Shown here one piece after another: positions 25,943 to 34,370 of a DNA stretch of 64,000 nt (its first letter is position 1; each line of letters starts with the position of its first letter). Both the position numbers and the translations under genes were made by a program. This DNA comes from Candidatus Hydrogenedens sp. (GTDB taxonomy: Bacteria; Hydrogenedentota; Hydrogenedentia; Hydrogenedentales; JAEUWI01), in contig WGMK01000019.1 of assembly GCA_016125095.1 (NCBI GenBank), forward strand, positions 1-64,000, given 5' to 3'. The notes beneath the pieces are model-generated. The model worked only from the letters and a program-made list of their open reading frames with translations. It was not told where the DNA came from and did not search any database.

Positions 25943-27711
25943 AACCCATTTCGGCATGGCGGCAGGATGTGCCCTCCGTGCCCGAGCGGCCGGGGCTCGA
26001 GGTGCTTCCCGCGCGCGTGGGCGGCCACACGCTCAAGCTCGATCAGGTTTTCCTTCACAGCCGCTACGATCCGGCCGAGGAAGCCCGGCGGCTTGTCGAT
26101 TCCGCGGCGCCGGAAGCCGGCCGGCCTGTGTTTGTACTCGGGCTCGGGCTCGGATATCACGTGGCAGAACTGCTCTCGCGTGGTTTCGAGGTTTTTGTCG
26201 TCGAGCCTGAACCCGCTGTCGTGCAGGCCGCCCTCGATGCAGGCCCCGATCTTTCGGGCGCGCTGCTCTACGTCGGGCCGGCGGCGGGCATCGCAGAGGA
26301 TGACGAAGCCCGTGCCGCGGCGAAGCGGAATCCGCAGTGGCTGATGCATCCGCCCTCGGCGCGGCTGCACGCCGACTACGCCGCCGAGGCGCAGGCCACA
26401 ATCGCGGCCGCTGCGCTGGGCGGACAGCGCATGAACATCGCCGTGGTCGGCCCCATGTATGGCGGCTCGCTGCCCATCGCCGGATACCTTTGCAATGCCT
26501 TCCGGGCGCTCGGTCATCAATGCCTGCTGGTGGACAATGACCCGACCTGGCCGCTTTACGAACAGGTCAGCAAGGGCGTGCGCCACGCGCAGGCCTCGGC
26601 GCAATTGGGCAACATGCTCGCCAAGTTCATGAACGAGTGGACCTATGCGCGCGTGGCCGAATTCGATCCCGAGATTTGCATCGTGCTCGCCCAGGCACCG
26701 GTCGACAAGACCTTTCCGCTGCGGCTCGCGAAGAACGGGATCGTCACGGCCTACTGGTTCGTGGAGAATTGGCGGCACATGGGCTACTGGCGCGAGATTG
26801 CGCCCTACTACGACGCCTTCTTCCACATTCAGCCGGGCGGCTTCGAGCAGCAGTTGGAGGAAGCGGGCTGTACCAGCCACGCCTTTGTTCAGACCGCCTG
26901 CGATCCCGCGCTCCATCGGCCGGTCGAACTCTCGGATGACGAGCGCGAGGAATTCACCTGCGACTTGTCCTTCGCCGGGGCCGGCTATTACAACCGGCTG
27001 CAGCTGTTCAAAGGGCTCACGGATTACGACTTCCGTATCTGGGGCGTGGATTGGCCAGAGCGCGAGCTGGCGCCGCTGGTGCAGGGGGGAGAGCGCCGCT
27101 TCGATTCCGAGACTTTCATGAAGATCGTGGCGGGAACGCGCATCAACCTGAATCTCCATTCCAGCGCCACGCACGAAGGCGTCGATCCCAGCGGCGACGC
27201 CGTCAATCCGCGTGTCTTCGAGATCGCCGCCGCGGGCGGATTCCAAGTCTGCGATCCCTGCATCAACCTCGATCGGCATTTTACGGAAGAGGAAGTGCCG
27301 CGCTACCGCAGCCTGACTGAACTCCGCGAGCGCATCGACTACTACTTGCCCCGCGAAGACGAGCGCCGCGCCATCGCCGCGCGCGCCCGCGAACGCGCCC
27401 TCGCAGAACACACCTACGAGCATCGCGCACAGGCCATGCTGGATTTCCTGATCGAGCGCCACGGCGCCCGCATCCAGAAGAAGGGTGTGCGTGTGCAGCG
27501 CAGCTTCGGCGAAACCGCCGCGCTACTGCCTGAGGCTCATCCCCTCGGCGAATGGCTGCGGCGTCACCCCGACGACCTTCCCTTCACCCTCGAACAGGTC
27601 AACGCCTGCGTGGATCCGCGTCCGCTCTATCGCAGCTATCCCGAGCAGGTCTTCGCCTACATGCGCGACGTCCACGACTTCGCCGAGCAGTTGCTCAAGG
27701 CGCCGCGCTGA
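25939..27711 (+). CDS. MAF-like N-domain fused to a CgeB/DUF3880-type glycosyltransferase
   Basis: The 590-residue product starts at a GTG overlapping the previous stop. Residues 38-110 have HSRYDPAEEARRLVD and VFVLGLGLGYHVAELL, the N-terminal signature of motility-accessory-factor (MAF/MptE-like) flagellin glycosyltransferases. After a linker, residues of about 145-510 form a GT-B transferase with MNIAVVGPMYGGSLPIAGY and a C-terminal RINLNLHSSATHEG...NPRVFEIAAAGGFQVCDP region. MAF proteins put nonulosonic acids on flagellin. Here the second half is a different transferase, so the donor is unknown. The MAF-like front is the best evidence that this operon modifies flagellin. Confidence 0.78.
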   Translation: MKPISAWRQDVPSVPERPGLEVLPARVGGHTLKLDQVFLHSRYDPAEEARRLVDSAAPEAGRPVFVLGLGLGYHVAELLSRGFEVFVVEPEPAVVQAALDAGPDLSGALLYVGPAAGIAEDDEARAAAKRNPQWLMHPPSARLHADYAAEAQATIAAAALGGQRMNIAVVGPMYGGSLPIAGYLCNAFRALGHQCLLVDNDPTWPLYEQVSKGVRHAQASAQLGNMLAKFMNEWTYARVAEFDPEICIVLAQAPVDKTFPLRLAKNGIVTAYWFVENWRHMGYWREIAPYYDAFFHIQPGGFEQQLEEAGCTSHAFVQTACDPALHRPVELSDDEREEFTCDLSFAGAGYYNRLQLFKGLTDYDFRIWGVDWPERELAPLVQGGERRFDSETFMKIVAGTRINLNLHSSATHEGVDPSGDAVNPRVFEIAAAGGFQVCDPCINLDRHFTEEEVPRYRSLTELRERIDYYLPREDERRAIAARARERALAEHTYEHRAQAMLDFLIERHGARIQKKGVRVQRSFGETAALLPEAHPLGEWLRRHPDDLPFTLEQVNACVDPRPLYRSYPEQVFAYMRDVHDFAEQLLKAPR

Positions 27712-27713
27712 CC

Positions 27714-29390
27714 ATGCGGATTCTCGTGCTCCAGACGACGCGCATGGGCGACATGCTTCAGACTTCGCCGCTCATCCGCATGCTGCGCCTGAAACACCCG
27801 GATGCCCACATCGCCGCGATGGTGCGGGGGATGGGCCGCATCATCGGCGAGCGCCACCCCGACCTGGACGAGGTGCTGGATTACGACGAAGACGAGATGT
27901 TCCGCGACATGCGCTCGCGCGACAGCGCCCGGCTGCTGCGCGCCTACGAGCGCGCCGAGGCACAGATACAGGCCATCCGCGAGCGCGGGTTCGATGTGGC
28001 TTACAACGTCACCCACAGCGTTGCCTCGGGCATGATGCTCCGCATGGCGGGCGTGCCGGAAATCGTCGGGGCCGACTACACCCGCGAAGGCCAGTTCCTG
28101 CTGCGCGGACGGTGGCCCAACTACTTCTTCACGAGCGTGTTCTGCCGCGATTACAACGACCTGAACCTCTGCGATATCACCCGTAAGTTCGCGGACGAGG
28201 CGCCGGAATGCCGCGAATTGGTCTTCGAGGTACGAGCGGAAGACCGGGAGGCCGCAGAGAAAGTACTGTCGGAGCAGGGCATTGCGCCGGGCGAACCGCT
28301 TATCGCTTTGCAACTGGGGGCGAGCGAACGCAACAAGCAGTGGGCGCCCTACCGCTTCGCCGAACTGGCGCGTCTGCTGCACGAGCGGCTCGGCGCCCGT
28401 ATCGTGCTGCTCGGCGTGGACGAAGAGCGCCCGCTGGGCGAAGAATTCGAGCGACACTGGCCGGGCGGCGCGGCGCACTTGTTCGGCCGCACATCGGTGC
28501 CCCAGGCCGCCGCAGTGCTGGAGCGCGCCGCCTGCCTCGTGACCAACGACACCGGCACCATGCACATCGCCGCGGCGGTGCGCTGCCCCGTCGTGCTGGT
28601 ATCGGTCGGACACGTCCACTTCCGCGAGACCGGGCCCTACGGAGAGGGCCATGTGGCCATCGAAAGGCGGCGCGAGCGGCTGGGCCGCAGCGATATCCTG
28701 GCCGACACCGAGGCCGACCGCGAACTGATCACCGGCCCCCAGGTGTTCCGCTGCGTCGAGACCGCGATGGCCCTGCGCGCCGGCAATCCCACGCCGGACT
28801 GGAGCGAGGCCGCGGACTACGACGCGCTCGATGTGCTCGTCACACGCTTCGCGCCGGATGGCTGCCTGCATTTCTATCCCTTGGTGCGCCGCCCGCTACG
28901 CGAGCGCGATCTCCTCCGAACGGCCTATCGCGCCATGTGGATGGAGCACCTGAACGGCGTGCTCGAAGGCGAAGCCGAAACCGCCAGCCTGCAATCGCAG
29001 TTGGACTGCTACCAGCTGCCGCCGGGCACCGACGTTGAACCGTGGACGCGGTCTCACGCGGAAAACTTCAGTGCGCTCGAAGCGCTCGCGCGGCGCGGCG
29101 TAGCGGCTACCGAGGCCCTCATCGCCACCCTGTCGAACCGCCGCTCTTACGCCGAGGCCAAGGTGCAGGTGAGCGAGCTGGTGCAGATCGATGAGGAGGC
29201 CCGCCTCTTCGCCGAACTCCACCCGGCCTGTCGTCCTTTGACCACCATGGCGCGTTTCGAGAGAGACAACCTGGAAGGCGCCGACCCGCTCGGGCTGGCG
29301 CAGACGACACTGGGCATCTATCAGGCCTGCGAAGAACGCGCGCGCCTGATGACAGCGAAGCTACAACGCATCCGGGCGCTCGTACCATGA
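27714..29390 (+). CDS. Glycosyltransferase family 9 (heptosyltransferase-like) protein
   Basis: The chosen ATG lies two bases after the preceding stop and starts MRILVLQTTRMGDMLQTSPL, the classic GT9 opening. Other GT9 landmarks are PLIALQLGASERNKQWAPYRF, LFGRTSVPQAAAVLERA and LVTNDTGTMHIAAAV. The 558-residue length exceeds the usual 340-400. About 200 extra helical residues follow the GT9 domain (from SEAADYDALDVLVTRFAPDG) and have no known motif. GT9 enzymes use ADP-heptose or similar donors. In this operon it may build the glycan that is put on flagellin; ADP-heptose use would parallel autotransporter and flagellin heptosylation. Confidence 0.82.
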   Translation: MRILVLQTTRMGDMLQTSPLIRMLRLKHPDAHIAAMVRGMGRIIGERHPDLDEVLDYDEDEMFRDMRSRDSARLLRAYERAEAQIQAIRERGFDVAYNVTHSVASGMMLRMAGVPEIVGADYTREGQFLLRGRWPNYFFTSVFCRDYNDLNLCDITRKFADEAPECRELVFEVRAEDREAAEKVLSEQGIAPGEPLIALQLGASERNKQWAPYRFAELARLLHERLGARIVLLGVDEERPLGEEFERHWPGGAAHLFGRTSVPQAAAVLERAACLVTNDTGTMHIAAAVRCPVVLVSVGHVHFRETGPYGEGHVAIERRRERLGRSDILADTEADRELITGPQVFRCVETAMALRAGNPTPDWSEAADYDALDVLVTRFAPDGCLHFYPLVRRPLRERDLLRTAYRAMWMEHLNGVLEGEAETASLQSQLDCYQLPPGTDVEPWTRSHAENFSALEALARRGVAATEALIATLSNRRSYAEAKVQVSELVQIDEEARLFAELHPACRPLTTMARFERDNLEGADPLGLAQTTLGIYQACEERARLMTAKLQRIRALVP

Positions 29391-29427
29391 ATTCGAGTTT
29401 TGCCGGAAGGGCGACGAACGCAAAATA

Positions 29428-29457
29428 TTGTCTTCAACGGGCCAAATCCGTTATAAT
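29428..29457 (+). promoter_or_regulatory. Sigma70-like promoter for the secretin gene
   Basis: TTGTCT, an 18-base spacer and a perfect TATAAT lie just after the GT9 stop, about 80 bp before the secretin start. This suggests the secretin gene is a separate transcription unit and not the end of the glycosylation operon. Confidence 0.6.
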
Positions 29458-29538
29458 CATACCACCGATGGGAGTGGCTCAAACCGGATCACGAAGCGGA
29501 AGGGACACGGTCTGAAGCACATAATCCGCCAGTTAGGC

Positions 29539-32304
29539 ATGCCCCGGCTCGAAAGCCGACGCACGTTTGTATGCTGTGCAGCCTTGTTGTTTATGGCAGG
29601 CGTCTGCATTCCGGTGCTCGCGCAGGGCCAGACCCCCACGTCGCCGCGGCAGCGCCCGACCTCCAGCACGACCCAGACCGGGAACCCGATTTCGACGCCC
29701 ACGACCGCGAACAGCGGCACCAATACGGACCCGAATCCTCCGTCGGCGCGGGAGAACGGTGGCTCGCGCCTGAACCGCGGGCGAGGCGGCGCATCGAGTG
29801 CGAACGAAGGCACGGATTCCACCCGCGCCTCCGAGCGCGGCAGCGCCGACGCGAATACCCAGAAGCCAGCCGAAGGCGGCGATAACGCCGATACCTCCCG
29901 CGCGGGCAAGGGCCAGACCAAGGAACGCGGTGGCTCAAAGCCGGCCAGCGGCGGCGGTCCGGTGCAGGGCGGCGGCAGCGGAGGCGGCGGCACCACGTTC
30001 AGCAAGGGCTCCGGGGCCAGCATCACGGTCACGGGCGAAGGCACCTTCGAGCCGGCCCTGTTGCGCCCGGTCGAATATGGCGACGTGCCGGATGAGGGCG
30101 AGATCTTCGAGTATCTCGAGGGGCCCATGCCGCTCGGCGAATTCCTGATGGCGCTGAACCTCGCCACCAACTGGAACGTGCTCGCCACGCCGGCCGCCCG
30201 CGAAGTGCAGCTCGATTTCATCATCACCGAGAAGACGCCGAAACAGGCGCTGGACGTGCTCAAGTTCCACGATCTCGTGTGGGATTGGGACGACGAGAGC
30301 AAATTCCTCTCGGTCTTTTTGAAGGAAGAATGGCTGCTCGCGCACTACGGCACGACCACCATGGTCGAGTTTGTCGTGGAGCATGCCGACGTCACTTATG
30401 TCGAAACGCTGCTGACCTCGCTGGCGTCGGCCTCGGGCCGCGTCATTACCGATGCGCGCAACAACCGCATCTATGTGTGGGACACCGAGGACAACCTCGC
30501 GCTCATGCGCGAGACCTTCGATCAGGTCGACGTGCCGCTGCAGAAGCGCGAGTACTTCGTGCAATACGCCGACCTGCCGGACATCGAGTCGGTGGTCAGC
30601 GGCCTGCTCACGCCCAATGGCAGCACCCTCTCCGACGCGCGCACGGGGCAGATCATCGTGTGGGATACGCCCTCGGTACTGAAGCAGGTGGCCGACGCCA
30701 TCGAGCAGCTTGATGTGCCCGTGCAGTCCAAGACCTTCCAGATCGCCCACGTGGATGCCGACGACCTGATCGACAACCTCGAGGTGCTGCTGTCCGACCG
30801 CGGGCTGATTCAGGTCGATCCGCGCTTCAATACGCTTATCGTCACCGACCTGCCCACCCGCATCGAGAAGCTGAGCGATGTCATTACCACGCTCGACAAG
30901 CCGCTCGACACGCGCACCTGGGTCGTCAACTACGCCGACCTCGATTTCATCGCCGATCAGATTGAGACCTATATCCCGTCCGAGATGGGCGAGATCGTGC
31001 TGAACGAGGACGTGCACCAAATCACCGTGGCGGGGCTGCCCGAGCGGCTTGACCGCATCGAAGAGATGCTCGCCGTGTGGGACATCAAGCGCCAGCAGGT
31101 GCTCATCGAGGCCTTCATCGTCGAGGTCAGCACCGAGATCATGCGCGAGTTCAACATTAACTGGTCCTACTTCAACAACATCGGCAACGCGCCCATCAGC
31201 TTCAGCCAGGGCGCGGGGTCGCAGGGCTTCGCCGACCGCAGCGACAACGACGTTACCTTCGGCCAGCTGCCCTACCAGGTGCCGCTCTACGGCGGCCTGC
31301 AGCTCAACGACGCGGGCGAGATCGAACGTCCCGTGCTCACGAACCTCGAGGGCGACAACGTGATCGAGCGCATCGCCGGCACCAATGTCGCCGTCACGCT
31401 CGACTACCTCAACCAGAATGACAAGGCCACCATCCTGTCCTCGCCCCGCGTGGTAGTGCAGGACGGCGAAGAGGCGCTCTTCGAGAACGCCACGCAGGTG
31501 CCGTTCGTGTCCGGCTCGACCAACTTCAACAGCACGAGCGTGAACAACTTCACCTCGAGCAACCGCGTCGAGTTCATCGACGTCGGCACGATTCTCTCCG
31601 TGCTGCCGCGCGTGACCGACGACAAGAACATCCTCATGGATGTGAGCGCCGAAGACTCGACCTTCGTGGAGAAGATCATCGTTTCCAACGGCCTAGAGAG
31701 CACGGTGCCCGAGAAGACCGTACGCCACGCCGAGACGCAGCTGCGCGTGTCCACCGGAGACACGGTCGTGCTGGGCGGCCTCCGCCGCAACTCCGCGGTC
31801 GATGCCGTCAGCAAGGTGCCGGTGCTCGGCGATGTGCCGCTGCTAGGCCGCCTGTTCAAGACCCCGCGCAAGGAATCGCAGCAGCGCGACCTGATGATCT
31901 TCCTCACCGTCACCATCGTCGACGACCACACGCATCCGGAGTCGGAAGAGCTGGTGCGCGCCGAGGAAAAACTACACACCATGATGCGCAGCGAGGACAA
32001 GACCTTCTTCGGACGCATGCACGACAAGATCGCCGGCGGTGCCAACGAGATTCTGGTGTCCGTCGGCCAGGGCGGCGATCTTCGCGCCGAGGGCGAGACG
32101 GTGTCGCTGGACGGATTGCGCGAGATCTTCTTCGGCGAAGGCCCGACCTCGCAGAAGAAGGTGGTGATGCGCAGCCATCCGCGCGCCCCGGTCGAAATGG
32201 TTAACGCCGTCACCGAGGCCGCCATGGAAGCCGGGCTCAAGATCGAGTTCGACGCATCCATGACGCCGCTGGTGCCCGCGCTCACCGAGGTCTCCGCCGA
32301 GTAA
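29539..32304 (+). CDS. Secretin (type II secretion GspD / PilQ family)
   Basis: From the chosen ATG the 921-residue product starts MPRLESRRTFVCCAALLFMA and ends its signal peptide near VLAQGQ. The frame is open 37 codons further upstream from a TTG, but that part lies over the promoter. Residues of about 28-170 are a Pro/Ser/Gly/Thr-rich low-complexity linker. Then come an STN-like domain and at least four Secretin_N (NolW-type) repeats, each containing a phrase such as TLIVTDLPTRIEKLSDVI. The pore domain has VLIEAFIVEVSTEIMREFNI, ATILSSPRVVVQDGEEALFE and VPVLGDVPLLGRLFK, ending ..LMIFLTVTIV. A C-terminal tail of about 120 residues follows. It should form the outer-membrane ring for pseudopili or pili; the two pseudopilin-like genes 17 kb away are candidate clients. 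Confidence 0.9.
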   Translation: MPRLESRRTFVCCAALLFMAGVCIPVLAQGQTPTSPRQRPTSSTTQTGNPISTPTTANSGTNTDPNPPSARENGGSRLNRGRGGASSANEGTDSTRASERGSADANTQKPAEGGDNADTSRAGKGQTKERGGSKPASGGGPVQGGGSGGGGTTFSKGSGASITVTGEGTFEPALLRPVEYGDVPDEGEIFEYLEGPMPLGEFLMALNLATNWNVLATPAAREVQLDFIITEKTPKQALDVLKFHDLVWDWDDESKFLSVFLKEEWLLAHYGTTTMVEFVVEHADVTYVETLLTSLASASGRVITDARNNRIYVWDTEDNLALMRETFDQVDVPLQKREYFVQYADLPDIESVVSGLLTPNGSTLSDARTGQIIVWDTPSVLKQVADAIEQLDVPVQSKTFQIAHVDADDLIDNLEVLLSDRGLIQVDPRFNTLIVTDLPTRIEKLSDVITTLDKPLDTRTWVVNYADLDFIADQIETYIPSEMGEIVLNEDVHQITVAGLPERLDRIEEMLAVWDIKRQQVLIEAFIVEVSTEIMREFNINWSYFNNIGNAPISFSQGAGSQGFADRSDNDVTFGQLPYQVPLYGGLQLNDAGEIERPVLTNLEGDNVIERIAGTNVAVTLDYLNQNDKATILSSPRVVVQDGEEALFENATQVPFVSGSTNFNSTSVNNFTSSNRVEFIDVGTILSVLPRVTDDKNILMDVSAEDSTFVEKIIVSNGLESTVPEKTVRHAETQLRVSTGDTVVLGGLRRNSAVDAVSKVPVLGDVPLLGRLFKTPRKESQQRDLMIFLTVTIVDDHTHPESEELVRAEEKLHTMMRSEDKTFFGRMHDKIAGGANEILVSVGQGGDLRAEGETVSLDGLREIFFGEGPTSQKKVVMRSHPRAPVEMVNAVTEAAMEAGLKIEFDASMTPLVPALTEVSAE

Positions 32305-32361
32305 GCTGCGCGTGCCCGGCGTCCTCCGCGTCTGCTATAACGACGGGGAGGAGGACCTGAC

Positions 32362-33540
32362 ATGATTCCCATGCTGCTTGCCCTGGCCTCGCTGGCCGAT
32401 TTGCCCGCCCCGATGATGATGCGCGCCGAGGGCGCCGAGCATGTCATCGTCTATCGCGAAGAGGGCCGTTTCGGCGGCTGGCCGGCCAACCACGGCATGT
32501 GGAATTTCGGCAATGAGATCCTCGTCGGCTATAGCCGCGGCTATTACAAGGATCTCGGCGCGACGATGCACCACATCGACCGAGAGAAGCCCGAGGAATT
32601 CTGGATGGCGCGCAGCCTCGACGGCGGCGAAACCTGGACCCACGAGCAGCCCTCGGAACGCGGCTACCTGGTACCGCGCGGCGAATTCCTGCACGGCACG
32701 GAAACCCCCGGCATCGCGCTGCCGCCGCTCACGCCGCTTACGGATCCGATGGATTTTGCCCATCCCGATTTCGTGCTGACCTTCCGCATGGAGAACATCA
32801 ACGACGGTACGTCGCGCTTCGAGTATTCCTACGATCGCGGCAAGACCTGGCACGGCCCGCATCCCTTGCCCAACTTCGGCGCGCCGGGCACCGCCGCCCG
32901 TACGGACTACATCATCAACGGCCCGCGCGATATGTTCATCTTCATCACGGCGGCGAAGCAGAACAAGAAGGAGGGGCATGTGCTCTGCGCCCGCACGACT
33001 GACGGCGGCGTAACGTGGGAGCGCGTGTCGTGGATCGGTCCGGAGCCCGAGGGCTTCGCCATCATGCCCTCCACCGTGCGCATTTCGGACACCGAACTCT
33101 ACACCACGCTCCGCCGGCGCGAGGGTACCTTCCGCTGGATATCGGCCTGGCGCAGCACCGACAACGGCAAGACTTGGACGCAGGAGGCCGACCCCGTTTC
33201 CTATGTGGGCGAGGGCAATCCGCCCATGCTGAACAAGCTGGCCGACGGCCGCCTCTGTCTGACGTATGGCTTCCGCGCCTACCCCTACAGCATCCGCGCG
33301 CGCCTGAGCAGCGACCACGGCAAAACCTGGGGACCGGAAATCCTGCTGCGTGAAGACGGCATGGACCGCGACATCGGCTACGTGCGCACCATCGTACGGC
33401 CCGATGGCAAACTGGTGACCACCTACTACATCAGCGTCGAGGAGATCGGCCCCGAGCGCTTCATCGGCGCCACCATCTGGGACCCCGACCACCTCTCCGA
33501 AATCACCTCCGGCGACCCGGGACGTCAGCTCGCGTTTTGA
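32362..33540 (+). CDS. Sialidase-like protein with five Asp-boxes
   Basis: The 392-residue product has five copies of the Asp-box motif S/T-x-D-x-G-x-T-W: SLDGGETW (85-92), SYDRGKTW (156-163), TTDGGVTW (212-219), STDNGKTW (265-272) and SSDHGKTW (316-323). This spacing is that of a six-bladed BNR/sialidase propeller. A sialidase-type arginine triad cannot be confirmed. Related planctomycete proteins are annotated as exo-alpha-sialidases but substrates vary. The ATG has GGAGGAGG upstream. The N-terminus MIPMLLALASLADLPA is short and hydrophobic and may be a weak signal peptide. It follows the secretin by 57 bp. Confidence 0.82.
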   Translation: MIPMLLALASLADLPAPMMMRAEGAEHVIVYREEGRFGGWPANHGMWNFGNEILVGYSRGYYKDLGATMHHIDREKPEEFWMARSLDGGETWTHEQPSERGYLVPRGEFLHGTETPGIALPPLTPLTDPMDFAHPDFVLTFRMENINDGTSRFEYSYDRGKTWHGPHPLPNFGAPGTAARTDYIINGPRDMFIFITAAKQNKKEGHVLCARTTDGGVTWERVSWIGPEPEGFAIMPSTVRISDTELYTTLRRREGTFRWISAWRSTDNGKTWTQEADPVSYVGEGNPPMLNKLADGRLCLTYGFRAYPYSIRARLSSDHGKTWGPEILLREDGMDRDIGYVRTIVRPDGKLVTTYYISVEEIGPERFIGATIWDPDHLSEITSGDPGRQLAF

Positions 33541-33592
33541 TCCTCCGGCCTAACATGCGCTGCAAGGTAGGGCGAGCGTACCCGCGAGCCAT

Positions 33593-33867
33593 GCGCCTAC
33601 CCTTCCGCCAACGCCGCCAACATCGTCATTGCGAGCGCAGCGCGGCAACCTCCTTGATGCGCCGATGGCGGCATGCCGTGCAGACCGCCGCCAGCGCGGC
33701 TGTGTTGGTATCCGGCTCCGGAAAACCGCCGTCGCGCCAAAGAGGTTGCCGCGCTTCGCTCGCAATGACGGTATGAGGAGATTCGTGTGATCCGATCCGT
33801 AGCTCTCACCTCAAGATGGCACGACGGAGTCTCGCCCCTCGCTCTGATGCATTCGCTTCGTTATAGC
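33593..33867. repeat. 275-bp tandem repeat, copy 1
   Basis: First of three copies spaced exactly 275 bp. Inside it, 33624-33652 (CGTCATTGCGAGCGCAGCG and on) and 33742-33770 form long inverted arms, so the element could fold into a hairpin about 147 bp long. The text is of the type read as 'VIASAARQPP' in many draft genomes. No gene is present; open frames through it are repeat artefacts. Confidence 0.85.
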
Positions 33868-34142
33868 GCGCCTAGCCTTCCGCCAACGCCGCCAACATCG
33901 TCCTTGCGAGCGCAGCGCGGCAACCTCCTTGATGCGCCGATGGTGGAATGCCGTGCAGACTGCCGCCAGCGCGGCTGCGTTGGTATCCGGCTCCGGAAAA
34001 CCGCCATCGCGCCAAAGAGGTTGCCGCGCTTCGCTCGCAAGGACGGTATGAGGAGATTCGTGTGATCCGATCCGTAGCTCTCACCTCAAGATGGCACGAC
34101 GGAGTCTCGCCCCTCGCTCTGATGCATTCGCTTCGTTATAGC
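33868..34142. repeat. 275-bp tandem repeat, copy 2
   Basis: Copy 2 has the same layout, with inverted arms at 33899-33927 and 34017-34045 and only scattered substitutions relative to copy 1, for example CGTCATTGCGAG against CGTCCTTGCGAG. Confidence 0.85.
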
Positions 34143-34370
34143 GCGCCTAGCCTTCCACCAACGCCGCCAACATCGTCCTTGCAAGCGCAGCGCGGCAACC
34201 TCCTTGATGCGTCGATGGTGGCATGCTGTGCAAACCGCCGCCAGCGCGGCTGCGTTGGTACCCTGCTCCGGAAAACCGCCGTTGCGCCAAAGAGGTTGCC
34301 GCGCTTCGCTCGCAAGGACGGTATGAGGAGATTCGTGTGATTCGGTCCATTGCACTCGCGCTAAATTGCC
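34143..34370. repeat. 275-bp tandem repeat, copy 3 (3' end decays into coding sequence)
   Basis: Copy 3 keeps the inverted arms (34174-34202 and 34292-34320) and the following GTATGAGGAGATTCGTGTG, then drifts from the consensus. The part after 34340 is replaced by the start region of the DUF6807 gene. Confidence 0.8.

Noticed and set aside
25876..27462. 528-codon minus-strand frame opposite the MAF-like gene
   Set aside because: Same shadow effect; the plus strand has clear MAF and glycosyltransferase motifs and overlapping operon junctions.
33787..34340. Open frames running through the 275-bp repeats
   Set aside because: They repeat with the 275-bp period and translate the inverted arms (for example SLRAQRGNLLDA), which is a repeat artefact.
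33593..34370. Possible CRISPR array at the tandem repeats
   Set aside because: The unit is 275 bp, near-identical throughout and contains inverted arms; there are no short repeats with unique spacers and no cas genes.
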